Positions 18,534 through 29,123 of a stretch of 64,000 bases of DNA are shown here, piece by piece (positions within the stretch are counted from its first letter, which is position 1; each line of letters opens with the position of its first letter). A program made the translations under genes and the position numbers. The notes under the pieces were generated by a model, which was given only the letters and a program-made list of their open reading frames with translations, made no database searches and was not told the origin of the DNA. Source of the DNA: Manganitrophus sp963718695 (GTDB taxonomy: Bacteria > Nitrospirota > Nitrospiria > SBBL01 > Manganitrophaceae); the NCBI GenBank assembly GCA_963718695.1, contig OY970371.1, positions 4,216,001 through 4,280,000 of the forward strand. The letters run 5' to 3'.

Positions 18534-19529
18534 TTATGCCCTCTTTCGTTGATACTTATTAACTGCGCCGTTGTGCTCGCGGAGGTTCTTCGAGAAGAAA
18601 TGGGTTCCGTCGTTTTTAGAGACGAAATAGAGGTAGTCGACATCGGCCGGGTAGAGCGCAGCGAAGAGCGCTTCCTTCCCCGGATTGGCGATGGGGCCCG
18701 GGGGAAGCCCGATGAAGCGATACGTGTTGTAGGGAGAAGGGATTCCGAGGTCCTTCTTTCTGATATTCCCATCGAAGTCGGTCAAGGCGAAGATCACGGT
18801 CGGATCGCTCTGAAGGCGCATCTTTTTCTTGAGGCGATTATGGAAGACGGCCGAGATAAGACCTCGCTCCGAGGGATGCCCGGTTTCCTTCTCGACGATC
18901 GAGGCGAGGGTGACCACTTCCCGCTGCGTCATGCGGAGTTGGTCGGCCCTTTTTCGGAATGATTCGTCGTAGGCCGTTTGAAACTGGGTGACCATCCGTC
19001 GAACGATGTCGTGCGGCGGGGTTCGCTTTGGAAATTGGTAGGTATCAGGAAAAAGATAGCCTTCCAGGCTCTCCCCCTCAATCTGGAATTCATTCATTAA
19101 AGTCGGATCTTCCACCACCTTCATAAAGGCTTCAGCATCGGCCAGCTTGGCCGCTTCAAGCAGCTTCGCGATCTGCCGGGCGGTCGATCCTTCCGGAATG
19201 ACAACCTGATGGTGGAGGATCTTGCCTCGAACGAGAAGGTCGAGCAGCTCCATCGGTCGCATCGCCGTATGGAGGCCATATTCACCCGGCTTGATGTTCT
19301 TTTCGTTTCCCGTCCAGGAACCGAGAAGGCGGAAATAAATTTGGTTGGTGATGAGGCCTTCGCGCTTCAAGAGGTCGGAGACGTGATTAAAGGTGGCCCC
19401 TTCAGAAATTTCAATGACTTTATGGGTTTCAGCAAGGGCGGGGGGATTGTTCAGAAATTGAAGGCCGCGGACGGCCCCGACAGCAATGACGAGGGTGAGA
19501 AAGAAAAGGGTAATCCAAACCTTGACCAT
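18534..19529 (-). CDS. mltG: Endolytic murein transglycosylase MltG
   Basis: Inner-membrane lytic transglycosylase that trims nascent peptidoglycan. The 331-aa protein has one N-terminal membrane segment (residues 4-22), a LysM-like domain (VIEISEGATFNHVSDLLKREG, about 42-62) and the YceG domain with the catalytic Glu in LASIVEKETGHPSERG and the signature SPYNTYRFIGLPPGPIANPG. Length is slightly short but complete. First of three genes with deoB and ridA. Confidence 0.93.
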   Translation of the reverse strand: MVKVWITLFFLTLVIAVGAVRGLQFLNNPPALAETHKVIEISEGATFNHVSDLLKREGLITNQIYFRLLGSWTGNEKNIKPGEYGLHTAMRPMELLDLLVRGKILHHQVVIPEGSTARQIAKLLEAAKLADAEAFMKVVEDPTLMNEFQIEGESLEGYLFPDTYQFPKRTPPHDIVRRMVTQFQTAYDESFRKRADQLRMTQREVVTLASIVEKETGHPSERGLISAVFHNRLKKKMRLQSDPTVIFALTDFDGNIRKKDLGIPSPYNTYRFIGLPPGPIANPGKEALFAALYPADVDYLYFVSKNDGTHFFSKNLREHNGAVNKYQRKRA

Positions 19530-19604
19530 GCGCGCTCACTCGAAGAGAGTTGCCCGTTCTGAACCCAGAAACCGATCATAAGGAGATTGCTTGGACACCC
19601 CTTT

Positions 19605-19642
19605 CCATGGGCAGAAAAGCATCAATGCTTTTCTGCCCGTGG
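19605..19642. repeat. 18-bp inverted repeat with two-base loop
   Basis: CCATGGGCAGAAAAGCAT (19605-19622) pairs with ATGCTTTTCTGCCCGTGG (19625-19642) with a single G-T wobble and the loop CA. It lies between the phasin-like gene (stop at 19700) and mltG, both minus strand, so it may end phasin transcripts or be a mobile palindrome. No long T-run follows on the minus strand. Confidence 0.5.
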
Positions 19643-19699
19643 ATGGGTTCCTGATTACTATTATAGCGAATGGGGGCCGATACGAAAAGGGGGAGCCGG

Positions 19700-20023
19700 T
19701 TAGGCCGTCGGCTCCCCCTTTTCGCGGCGGGACGATTCCCACCGTCGGAATTGGGCCGCCAGGTCGGCCAGCTCCTTTTCCAGCCGATCGAGGTCGGCCC
19801 GAGAAGGGAACCGGATGTTCCCTGCGATCCTTTTGCCGAGGTCGGACATTTTCTGGTTGAGTTCGTGCTCCCCTTTTTCGGCCGACTCAAAAAAGGAGCG
19901 GACGCGCCGAGCCTCTTCGCTCTGGCTTTCCTCGCCTTTCTTTGCGAGTTCGTCGGCAACCGCTTTGGCCCGCTCGGTCAGAGCGAGTCCAATCAAGGCC
20001 GCTTTCCTGAGTGCGGTAAACAT
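19700..20023 (-). CDS. Phasin-like coiled-coil protein
   Basis: The 107-aa product is mostly helical: a short hydrophobic opening MFTALRKAALIGLALTERAKAVADELAKKG, a charged stretch with SFFESAEKGEHELNQKMSDLGKRIAG, and a terminal coiled coil with LDRLEKELADLAAQFRRWE. This is the layout of PhaF/PhaI-type polyhydroxyalkanoate granule proteins, but no PHA synthase is in the window, so a general coiled-coil role is possible. The ATG has GGAGG upstream. It follows alaS on the same strand. Confidence 0.6.
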   Translation of the reverse strand: MFTALRKAALIGLALTERAKAVADELAKKGEESQSEEARRVRSFFESAEKGEHELNQKMSDLGKRIAGNIRFPSRADLDRLEKELADLAAQFRRWESSRREKGEPTA

Positions 20024-20042
20024 AGGCCACCTCCCTAGAAAT

Positions 20043-20110
20043 GTAGGGGCAGGCCGCTGTGCCTGCCCTGTTTTTGAGATCTTGCAAGGCGACCCTGTGG
20101 CCGCCGCTCC
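20043..20110. repeat. REP-like palindrome, copy 1
   Basis: GTAGGGGC start, 8-bp stem GGGCAGGC (20047-20054) with GCCTGCCC (20061-20068), then a shared tail around GGCGACCC (20098-20105). The element at 33123-33190 has the same order: GTAGGGGC, stem, GGGCGACCCC. Both lie between genes. Confidence 0.5.
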
Positions 20111-20121
20111 AAAAGAAAAGA

Positions 20122-22767
<2,646 letters not shown>

Positions 22768-22778
22768 CTTTCCCTATT

Positions 22779-23375
22779 CTATTCCGATGCCGGGTTCTCC
22801 AGCTTCTTAAATGCCTTAAAAATCGTCTCCGTGCTAAAACCTTTCCGCTGCAAAAAGGCATAGACCTTCTGCCGGGTTTTCAAATCGTGGAGTGAGGAGG
22901 CGTTCTTGAGCCGCCGGCGGAGGGCTGCTTCCGCCTGCTCGACTAAGTCCCACTCCGCCGAGCGCCCTTCGATGGCGCGATCGGCTTCTTCCGAAGGGAT
23001 TCCCTTTTCAAGGAGCTCTCTTTTCAGCCGGATCGGACCGAAGTGGCGATGCTCTGTGCGGAAGCGGACCCACTGCCGGGCGAAGCGATCGTCATCGAGA
23101 TAATTTGCCTCTTTCAGCGAGGCGATCACCTCCGCGATGATCTCTTCCGAGTAGCCCTTCTCGGCGAGTTTGGTTTCGATCTCTTTGGCGCTCCGATCCC
23201 GATAGGAAAGGAGCCGGTAGGCGGACTGTTTTGCACGATCGACCGGGCGCGACGCTCCGGTCGTTTGATGCGCTTCTCTTTCGCCGTTTGGGGCCGCCGG
23301 CGCTTCGGCGCGTCGGGTGGGCCTAGAAGCGGTCGACCTGTAGCTTTCCGCCATCCGCTTGATCGTTCGATTCAT
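22779..23375 (-). CDS. recX: Regulatory protein RecX
   Basis: Binds RecA filaments and limits recombinase activity. The product has the three-helix RecX repeats: AYRLLSYRDRSAKEIETKLAEKGYSEEII, then YLDDDRFARQWVRFRTEHRHFGPIRLKRELLEKGI, and a third near the end (KVYAFLQRKGFSTETIFKAF). The first 40 residues are low-complexity. Starts at GTG 23387, ATG 23375 or ATG 23354 are possible; none has a strong ribosome site. It overlaps the end of pilT by about 50 bases. recA is 1.3 kb upstream on the same strand. Confidence 0.85.
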   Translation of the reverse strand: MNRTIKRMAESYRSTASRPTRRAEAPAAPNGEREAHQTTGASRPVDRAKQSAYRLLSYRDRSAKEIETKLAEKGYSEEIIAEVIASLKEANYLDDDRFARQWVRFRTEHRHFGPIRLKRELLEKGIPSEEADRAIEGRSAEWDLVEQAEAALRRRLKNASSLHDLKTRQKVYAFLQRKGFSTETIFKAFKKLENPASE

Positions 23376-24462
23376 CCCAGCTCTCACTCGTCGACTGAAT
23401 CCCCTTGACCTTCAGCGCGAAGTCTTCCGGATTGCTCGTCCACTTCAGCGCCTCTTCGTAGGAAATCAGTTGCTGTTTATAGAGATTATACAGCGACTGG
23501 TCGAAGGTTTGCATCCCATACTGCGTTCCTCCGACGGCAAGGACGTCGTGAACCCGTCGCGTTTTTTCGGGATCGATGATCGCCTCCCGAATCGTCTGGG
23601 TGGCCACCAAGACCTCCACCGCAGGGACCCGCCCGCGTCCATCCGCTTTGGGGACCAGACGCTGCGAAATAATTCCCCGAAGGACGGAGGCGAGCTGCAA
23701 CCGGACCTGCTTCTGCTGGTACGGCGGGAAGACTGAAATGATTCGATTGATCGTCTCGACCGCATCGAGCGTATGCAGGGTGCTCATTACCAGATGCCCG
23801 GTCTCGGCCGCCGTCAGCGCCGTCGAGATCGTCTCGAAGTCCCGCATCTCCCCGACCAGAATCACATCGGGGTCTTGACGCAGCGCGGAGCGCAGCGCGA
23901 CGCTGAACGATTCGGTATCGTGGCCGATCTCCCGCTGGCTGACGATCCCCTTCTTATCCCGATGCAAAAACTCAATCGGGTCTTCAATGGTCATGATGTT
24001 GACCATCTGGTTCTGGTTGATGTAATCAACCATGGCGGCCAACGTGGTCGATTTTCCGCTCCCGGTGGTCCCGGTCACCAAGAGCAGACCGCGATGTTCC
24101 GACGCCAACTTCTCGATCACCGGGGGGAGGAGCAGATCGTTGACGGAGAGGATCTTGGTTGGAATCACACGGAAGACCATCCCGATCGTTCCGCGCTGCT
24201 GAAAGACGTTGACGCGGAACCTTCCCAAACCGGCTGCGCCGTAGCCGAAATCGATCTCACATCGCTCTTTGAATTTTTCCTTCTGCTGCGGGTTCATCAC
24301 GGAGAAGGCGAGGCTGATCGCCTCTTCCTGGGTGAGTTTCGGGAATTTCTCCAACGGCATGAGCGATCCGTGGACCCGGGCCATCGGGGCAACGCCGACC
24401 TTCAAATGAAGGTCGGACGAACCCTTCTCCATTGCAGCCTTCAGTAGCTCATCGATTTTCAT
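23323..24462 (-). CDS. pilT: Type IV pilus retraction ATPase PilT
   Basis: Hexameric ATPase that powers pilus retraction and twitching. The 379-aa protein opens with IDELLKAAMEKGSSDLHLKVG, has Walker A GTTGSGKSTTLAAM (about residues 130-143), Asp box MTIEDPIEFLH, Walker B DPDVILVGEMRD and the His box (ALTAAETGHLVMSTLHT). The C-terminal AIRNLIRE element of PilT is not obvious; instead ISYEEALKWTSNPEDFALKVKGIQ resembles PilU/PilT2-type endings. Flanked by recA and recX. Confidence 0.92.
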   Translation of the reverse strand: MKIDELLKAAMEKGSSDLHLKVGVAPMARVHGSLMPLEKFPKLTQEEAISLAFSVMNPQQKEKFKERCEIDFGYGAAGLGRFRVNVFQQRGTIGMVFRVIPTKILSVNDLLLPPVIEKLASEHRGLLLVTGTTGSGKSTTLAAMVDYINQNQMVNIMTIEDPIEFLHRDKKGIVSQREIGHDTESFSVALRSALRQDPDVILVGEMRDFETISTALTAAETGHLVMSTLHTLDAVETINRIISVFPPYQQKQVRLQLASVLRGIISQRLVPKADGRGRVPAVEVLVATQTIREAIIDPEKTRRVHDVLAVGGTQYGMQTFDQSLYNLYKQQLISYEEALKWTSNPEDFALKVKGIQSTSESWDESNDQADGGKLQVDRF

Positions 24463-24625
24463 ACGTTTCCCCCTCCAGAATGAATTCGCATGGAGATCGA
24501 TCCCCCTGATATTCCTGGCGTAATCAGTCGGAGATCACTCCGCCTGAAAGTTTACCATAGGGAATTGATTCTGGGGGCCGGAAGGCCTCTTGGAAATCAC
24601 CCGCGGGTATATATGAAATGATGAG

Positions 24626-24655
24626 CGTCCCCAGGAAGCATCCTTCCCGGGGACG
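24626..24655 (-). terminator. Hairpin behind recA
   Basis: CGTCCCC (24626-24632) pairs with GGGGACG (24649-24655), extended inward by GGAAG/CTTCC across one mismatch. It begins seven bases after the recA stop. The T content after it on the minus strand is modest, so termination strength is uncertain. Confidence 0.5.
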
Positions 24656-24661
24656 GATCTT

Positions 24662-25747
24662 TTAAGCTTTCACTTTGGCACGCTCTCCCGCCAGCGCCGG
24701 TGCTGCGACGACCGGCTCTTTTTTCCCATTTGTCGGAAGGCCGCTCGCTTCCCGGATCGCCTGCTCGATGGTCGCCGTGGCGGCCGGATTCTCTTTCAGG
24801 TAATTGATCGATTGGTCCCGGCCCTGTCCCATCCGGTCTCCCTTGTAGGAATACCATGCCCCGCTCTTTTCGACGATCTTCTTTTCAACCCCCAGATCGA
24901 GGATCTCCCCGAGTTTGGAGACGCCGACATTGAAGAGAACGTCGAATTCGGCCTGCCGGAAGGGGGGAGCGATCTTATTTTTGACGACCTTCACGCGAAC
25001 GCGGTTTCCGGTCACCTCTTGGCCTTCTTTGATCGCCTCGATGCGTCGGATGTCGAGCCGGACCGAGGAGTAGAACTTCAGCGCATTTCCGCCGGTGGTC
25101 GTCTCCGGGTTTCCGAACATCACGCCGATCTTCATCCGGATCTGGTTAATGAAGATCACGGTGGTTTGCGACTTCGAGATCGCCGCGGTCAGCTTCCGAA
25201 GCGCCTGCGACATCAATCGGGCCTGCAAACCCATGTGGGAATCTCCCATCTCCCCCTCGATTTCAGCGCGGGGGACCAAGGCGGCCACGGAGTCGATCAC
25301 GATAATGTCGAGGGCGCCGCTCCGAACGAGGGTCTCCGCGATCTCCAAGGCCTGCTCTCCCGTATCGGGCTGAGAGACAAGGAGGTCATCGACCTTCACC
25401 CCCAGCCGTCCGGCGTAATGAATATCGAGGGCATGCTCCGCGTCGATAAACGCGGCGGCCCCTCCCGCCTTTTGCGCTTCGGCAATGGCATGAAGGGAGA
25501 GGGTCGTCTTTCCGGATGACTCCGGTCCGAAGATCTCGATGACCCGTCCGCGGGGAAGTCCCCCCACGCCGAGGGCGATATCGAGCCCCAGCGACCCGCT
25601 CGAGATCACCGGCACATTGGCCGCAATTTCGTCGGCCCCCAATTTCATGATCGCCCCCTTGCCGAACTGCTTCTCGATCTGCGACATTGCCAGCTCAAGC
25701 GCTTTTCCCCGGTGGCTCTCTCTCTCCTTTAATTCTCGCTCTCCCAT
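24662..25747 (-). CDS. recA: Recombinase RecA
   Basis: Forms filaments on single-stranded DNA, catalyses strand exchange and LexA cleavage. The 361-aa protein has Walker A GPESSGKTT (about residues 74-82), Walker B LDIIVIDSVAALVPRAEIEGEMGD, loop 1/2 segments SQALRKLTAAISKSQTTVIFINQIRMKIGVMFGNPETTTGGNALKFYSSVRLDIRR, all typical. The C-terminus is less acidic than in E. coli. ATG follows AAGGAG. No LexA box was recognised in the short space to thpR, so SOS control, if present, acts elsewhere. Confidence 0.98.
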   Translation of the reverse strand: MGERELKERESHRGKALELAMSQIEKQFGKGAIMKLGADEIAANVPVISSGSLGLDIALGVGGLPRGRVIEIFGPESSGKTTLSLHAIAEAQKAGGAAAFIDAEHALDIHYAGRLGVKVDDLLVSQPDTGEQALEIAETLVRSGALDIIVIDSVAALVPRAEIEGEMGDSHMGLQARLMSQALRKLTAAISKSQTTVIFINQIRMKIGVMFGNPETTTGGNALKFYSSVRLDIRRIEAIKEGQEVTGNRVRVKVVKNKIAPPFRQAEFDVLFNVGVSKLGEILDLGVEKKIVEKSGAWYSYKGDRMGQGRDQSINYLKENPAATATIEQAIREASGLPTNGKKEPVVAAPALAGERAKVKA

Positions 25748-25781
25748 GTTTTCTCCTTGATAAAGTAAGTGATCTATCTTA

Positions 25782-26369
25782 TCAAAACCCCATGACCCGT
25801 TCTCGGGGGGGTCCCCCCAGTGTTGTGGTAAACAGCGGGGTATAAATCGATCCTTCCGGTCTCATCCGGCTTTCCATCAGGGTGACGCTCTCCATTTCAC
25901 AGCGCCCGATTTGGAGCCCGCTCCCTTCAGCGACCCAGCGGGTAAAGGTTTCGGGGACCGGCCCTTTGATTCGGCCCAACGTGAGATGCGGTCGATAGGG
26001 ACGCGTCTCGATGGAAAATCCAAGCGCCGCCATCCGGGCCGAGAGGTTCTGCTGAAAGGCGAGCAGCGGTGGCTCGTTTGAGACGCCGGCCCAGAAGACC
26101 TTGGGGGAAGAGGGCTTTGGAAAGACGCCTAATCCCTTCACCTCTACAGAGAAGGGGGCCGACTCCCGGGCTGCGTCCCGGATCTGCGCCTCAATTCTCG
26201 GCTGCAGGGCTGGGTCGGTCCAACCTAAAAAGAAGAGGGTCAGATGAATCTGCTCCGGATCGACCCAGCGAATGGAAGAAGCTTTTTGCTGGCCGATCTC
26301 CTCCAGCGCCTCGCAGCGCTTTCGAATCTCTTCCGAGATCGGCAAGGCAATAAAAAGACGAATTCTCAT
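25782..26369 (-). CDS. thpR: RNA 2',3'-cyclic phosphodiesterase
   Basis: 2H phosphoesterase that opens 2',3'-cyclic phosphates on RNA ends. The 195-aa protein has both catalytic HxTx motifs: HLTLFFLG (about residues 42-49) and HLTLGRIK (about 130-137), and the family start RLFIALPISEE. Length is normal. It lies 34 bases before recA and behind cinA on the same strand. Confidence 0.93.
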   Translation of the reverse strand: MRIRLFIALPISEEIRKRCEALEEIGQQKASSIRWVDPEQIHLTLFFLGWTDPALQPRIEAQIRDAARESAPFSVEVKGLGVFPKPSSPKVFWAGVSNEPPLLAFQQNLSARMAALGFSIETRPYRPHLTLGRIKGPVPETFTRWVAEGSGLQIGRCEMESVTLMESRMRPEGSIYTPLFTTTLGGPPRERVMGF

Positions 26370-26489
26370 TATAGGGTTCTGAATTTCGATCCTCTCTTAT
26401 ACCATTTTTTTACTTTTTTTGAAAGAGAGGCGGGCTTACAAATGCGGAATGCGAAGTAGAAAAAGGGGATCAGGTCCGGCCCTTCGGAT

Positions 26490-27053
26490 TTAACCGCGGG
26501 TGAGATATCTTCTCACTTTCTCCAGCGCCATCTGCGCCGCTTCAGCCTGGATCGTTTCTCGATCGCCGTGAAATTGGAACCGCTCGGGAATGGTTTCGCG
26601 GCCATCCGAGAGGGCGATGTAGACCAACCCGACCGGCTTCTGAGGGCTTCCCCCGTCCGGGCCGGCGATTCCGGTCACGGAGAGACCGAGATCGACCCCC
26701 GCCTTTTTCCGGATTCCTTCGGCCATCGCAACGGCCACTTCGGCGCTGACGGCTCCTTTTTCCACAAAAAGGGCATTCGGAACCCCCAACAGATCTTCCT
26801 TGGATCGGTTGCTGTAGGTCACGCAGGCCGAATCGAAATAACGGGAGCTGCCGGGAACCCGGGTCATCCGGGCGGCGATCCGCCCGCCGGTGCATGACTC
26901 GGCGATCGCCAGCCATTTTTTTTGCTGCAGGAGGAGTCTCCCTACGGCCTCCTCCACGGTCTCTCCCTCCGCGCCGTCAATGAACCTTCCCCCTTTTTCT
27001 TCATTCGTCTCCATCGTATTCTTTCGCCCGGCCGGTAGGACGCGGATTTTCAT
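26490..27053 (-). CDS. pncC: CinA C-terminal domain protein, nicotinamide-nucleotide amidase
   Basis: Deamidates NMN to nicotinate mononucleotide in the pyridine nucleotide cycle. The 187-aa product is the stand-alone CinA_C domain: AIAESCTGGRIAARMTRVPGSSRYF with the catalytic Ser and Gly-rich loop, VTYSNRSKEDLLGV, VSVTGIAGPDGGSPQKPVGLVYIA. The N-terminal MoCF/CinA pyrophosphatase part is absent. Start at 27053 forms a TAATG overlap with pgpA, with GAGG just before it. The cinA-thpR-recA order is a frequent bacterial arrangement. Confidence 0.92.
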   Translation of the reverse strand: MKIRVLPAGRKNTMETNEEKGGRFIDGAEGETVEEAVGRLLLQQKKWLAIAESCTGGRIAARMTRVPGSSRYFDSACVTYSNRSKEDLLGVPNALFVEKGAVSAEVAVAMAEGIRKKAGVDLGLSVTGIAGPDGGSPQKPVGLVYIALSDGRETIPERFQFHGDRETIQAEAAQMALEKVRRYLTRG

Positions 27054-27601
27054 TAACCTCCCGGTAAACGGTCGAGGATGAGTTCGACGAGTTGAATGAA
27101 GACGACGGCATAGGCACCCGCCAGAAGGTCGTCCGCCATGACCCCCCATCCTCCCGGAAGCCGCTCGAACTGCCGGCAAGGAGGGGGTTTCAAGATATCA
27201 AAAACACGAAAGGCAGAGAAACCGGCGAACCACCAGCCCACGGAGGGGGGGACCAGGAAGAGGACCCCCATCATCGTCACAATCTCGTCGATTACAATTT
27301 CGGATGCATCTTTTTTCTGAAAGAACGGTTCGGATAAACCGGCGGTATAGACCCCCAGCAAGACAAAAGTAATGAAGGTCAGGAGATACAGAATCGGCGG
27401 GAGGGGTCGAAGAACCAGAAAGAGGCAGACGCCGAGCAGGCTGCCGAGGGTTCCCGGCATGATGGGGAAATATCCCACGCCTAATCCGGTGGCCACCCAA
27501 CGCGCCCATTTCGGAGAGAGAACTTTCGGGAAGCGTTTCTCGCCGGTATCAGAGGAGGCGTCTTGATCGGAGCGAGCGTCCTTTTGCTTTGTCTTCGTCA
27601 C
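27053..27601 (-). CDS. pgpA: Phosphatidylglycerophosphatase A
   Basis: Dephosphorylates phosphatidylglycerol phosphate in the inner membrane. From GTG at 27601 the product is 182 aa. Family motifs: GYFPIMPGTLGSLLGV, the acidic IVIDEIVTMMG, FRVFDILKPPPCRQFERLPGGWGVMADDLLAG. Four hydrophobic segments are seen. The frame stays open upstream to a TTG at 27901, but that stretch lacks family similarity, and GGAG precedes the GTG at 27601, so the shorter form is chosen. Start confidence is moderate. Confidence 0.85.
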   Translation of the reverse strand: MTKTKQKDARSDQDASSDTGEKRFPKVLSPKWARWVATGLGVGYFPIMPGTLGSLLGVCLFLVLRPLPPILYLLTFITFVLLGVYTAGLSEPFFQKKDASEIVIDEIVTMMGVLFLVPPSVGWWFAGFSAFRVFDILKPPPCRQFERLPGGWGVMADDLLAGAYAVVFIQLVELILDRLPGG

Positions 27602-28118
27602 GCGAACGAGCTCCGCACCGCAAGTTGTTAAGGTTTTGGAAAATATTGAAAAACAGTAACATTCAGGCATTTTCATGTCAAGTGAATCGCCCGGTTGAGC
27701 GGGGAGAATCCCCTCGGCTCCGTTGACAATGAGGCCTGAAAATGCTATAAACAGAAGCGTTTCAGATATAGAACGGAGTGAGGTTTTAAGACTGATTTTT
27801 GCTTTTGAATTTGATTTTGTAAGCTCCTTCTCGTTGTCCTGTTTTTCCGTCTGTTTGCCTCTGAGATCTTCCAACCTCTTCGTATTTTTTGATCCTTCCA
27901 ACGGCGTTTTTTAGCGCCTGGGCTCCGTTTATTGCTCATAAAACGATTGCACAAGGAACGTTTTACTGCCCGTTTAAGTGCAATTCGACATGTGTGTGAC
28001 AGGAGCGGTCTCACGGGATCTCCCCATGGGGAGCGGACTTCCTTGATGAGCTGCGAGGTGACCTTAATTGCATCCTGCGAATTAGAACCGACGGCATCGC
28101 AGGAGAGAAGGAGAAAGA
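27602..28118. other. Divergent intergenic region with two palindromes
   Basis: Between pgpA (minus) and the 334-aa gene (plus). It contains a perfect 14-base palindrome CTCCCCATGGGGAG (28020-28033) and an inverted pair ATTGCAC (27946-27952)/GTGCAAT (27978-27984). Both lie within 175 bases of the plus-strand start and are candidate operators. The AT-rich part 27620-27900 carries an open minus frame without recognisable domains. Confidence 0.45.
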
Positions 28119-29123
28119 ATGAGTATCCCGATTGCCAAGAAAGAATCGTTTGAAACCCTTCAGAAAGAAAACCAAGCGCTCCGAAATCAGAACGTCGCCC
28201 TCCTCGGCGATGGAGAAGTTTTTATCCGCCGAGACGCCTCCGGAGTCATGCGCGCCTGCAAGATGCCGGTCTCTCTTTCCGAGCGCAACAAAGAGATCCA
28301 GCGGATCGGCGAGCACTGGATGATCACGTCGGCCGGTGCCGACAAACTCAACCAGCTTCCCGGCCTCAACATCATGACCCCCCCCTCCGTCGTCGTCGAT
28401 GGAAAAGAAGTTTCCAACCCCTACATCGAACGGCATCCGAAGACGCGGGCGATCCAGTCGGTTTATGTCCGGAAGATCATCTTCGGTCCAAACCCGATCG
28501 GGAATATGGTCGGCGTCGACTATACCCTTTTTTTCAACGTCTATACCTACTTTCTCCAGGACCTTCAGGTGAAGGTCCGGCGCTATCCGGTCTGCGGAAC
28601 GTATGGGATGAAGGAGAAGCCGCCCGCTTCTCTCTCCGCGGATCGTCCTGGACGCGCACTGGTCTTCTTTGAAATTGAAGATCCGGTCGGCCTCTGGGTC
28701 GATCTCTCGCACGGGGAGATCCAGGAGGTTTTCAACCAACATGTCAGCCGGCAAAAATTCGGCGACCGTCACGCACAATCGATCTGTACCCGAAACGCGC
28801 TGTTGAAGCATCCGGCGATCGCGGCCAAAACGGTCGAGGTCCAGAACGGGGTGGCCAAGATCACGGTCTATGGCTTCAAGCACGATTTCGATTTCAAGAA
28901 GTTCGCCGAGCTCGGCGAGAAGATCGAAAAAGGGCAGACCGATCCGAGAGAAGTCCAGGTGGAACGGGCGACCGAAGAGGCCCGGTTCGAAGAGGTCAGC
29001 CTGGAAGGGGCGCTGGAAGGAGATGAATACGGCGCCATCCCGCTAGAAGATCAGGAACGGATATCGAGTTCGTCCAAACCGGCAGCGAATCCCCCCGCGG
29101 CCCCTCCCGCCAAGGAGGGATAA
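28119..29123 (+). CDS. Unknown protein, partner of the Rad50-like ATPase
   Basis: A 334-aa protein I do not recognise. It starts with a short coiled coil (SFETLQKENQALRNQ), has a central part with PPSVVVDGKEVSNPYIERHPKTRAIQSVYVRKI and VDYTLFFNVYTYFLQDLQVKVRR, then a helix RHAQSICTRNALLKHPAI, and an acidic, Pro-rich, probably disordered tail from about residue 270. The helix with alternating basic residues before a beta segment recalls phage single-strand annealing proteins, but this is a weak guess. AAGGAG precedes the ATG. Its stop is followed at once by the ATPase start, so the two are one unit. Confidence 0.6.
   Translation: MSIPIAKKESFETLQKENQALRNQNVALLGDGEVFIRRDASGVMRACKMPVSLSERNKEIQRIGEHWMITSAGADKLNQLPGLNIMTPPSVVVDGKEVSNPYIERHPKTRAIQSVYVRKIIFGPNPIGNMVGVDYTLFFNVYTYFLQDLQVKVRRYPVCGTYGMKEKPPASLSADRPGRALVFFEIEDPVGLWVDLSHGEIQEVFNQHVSRQKFGDRHAQSICTRNALLKHPAIAAKTVEVQNGVAKITVYGFKHDFDFKKFAELGEKIEKGQTDPREVQVERATEEARFEEVSLEGALEGDEYGAIPLEDQERISSSSKPAANPPAAPPAKEG

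Noticed and set aside
25748..25781. LexA/SOS box before recA
   Set aside because: The 34-base gap to thpR has a loose inverted repeat around GATAA but no recognisable SOS-box sequence.
26455..26490. REP-transposase type sequence GGGGATCAGGT, also loosely at 35878
   Set aside because: The two matches are too short and lack a clear hairpin, so a repeat family is not supported from this window.
27602..27901. N-terminal extension of PgpA to a TTG at 27901
   Set aside because: The extra 100 residues have no family similarity, and a GTG with GGAG at the domain start explains the gene better.
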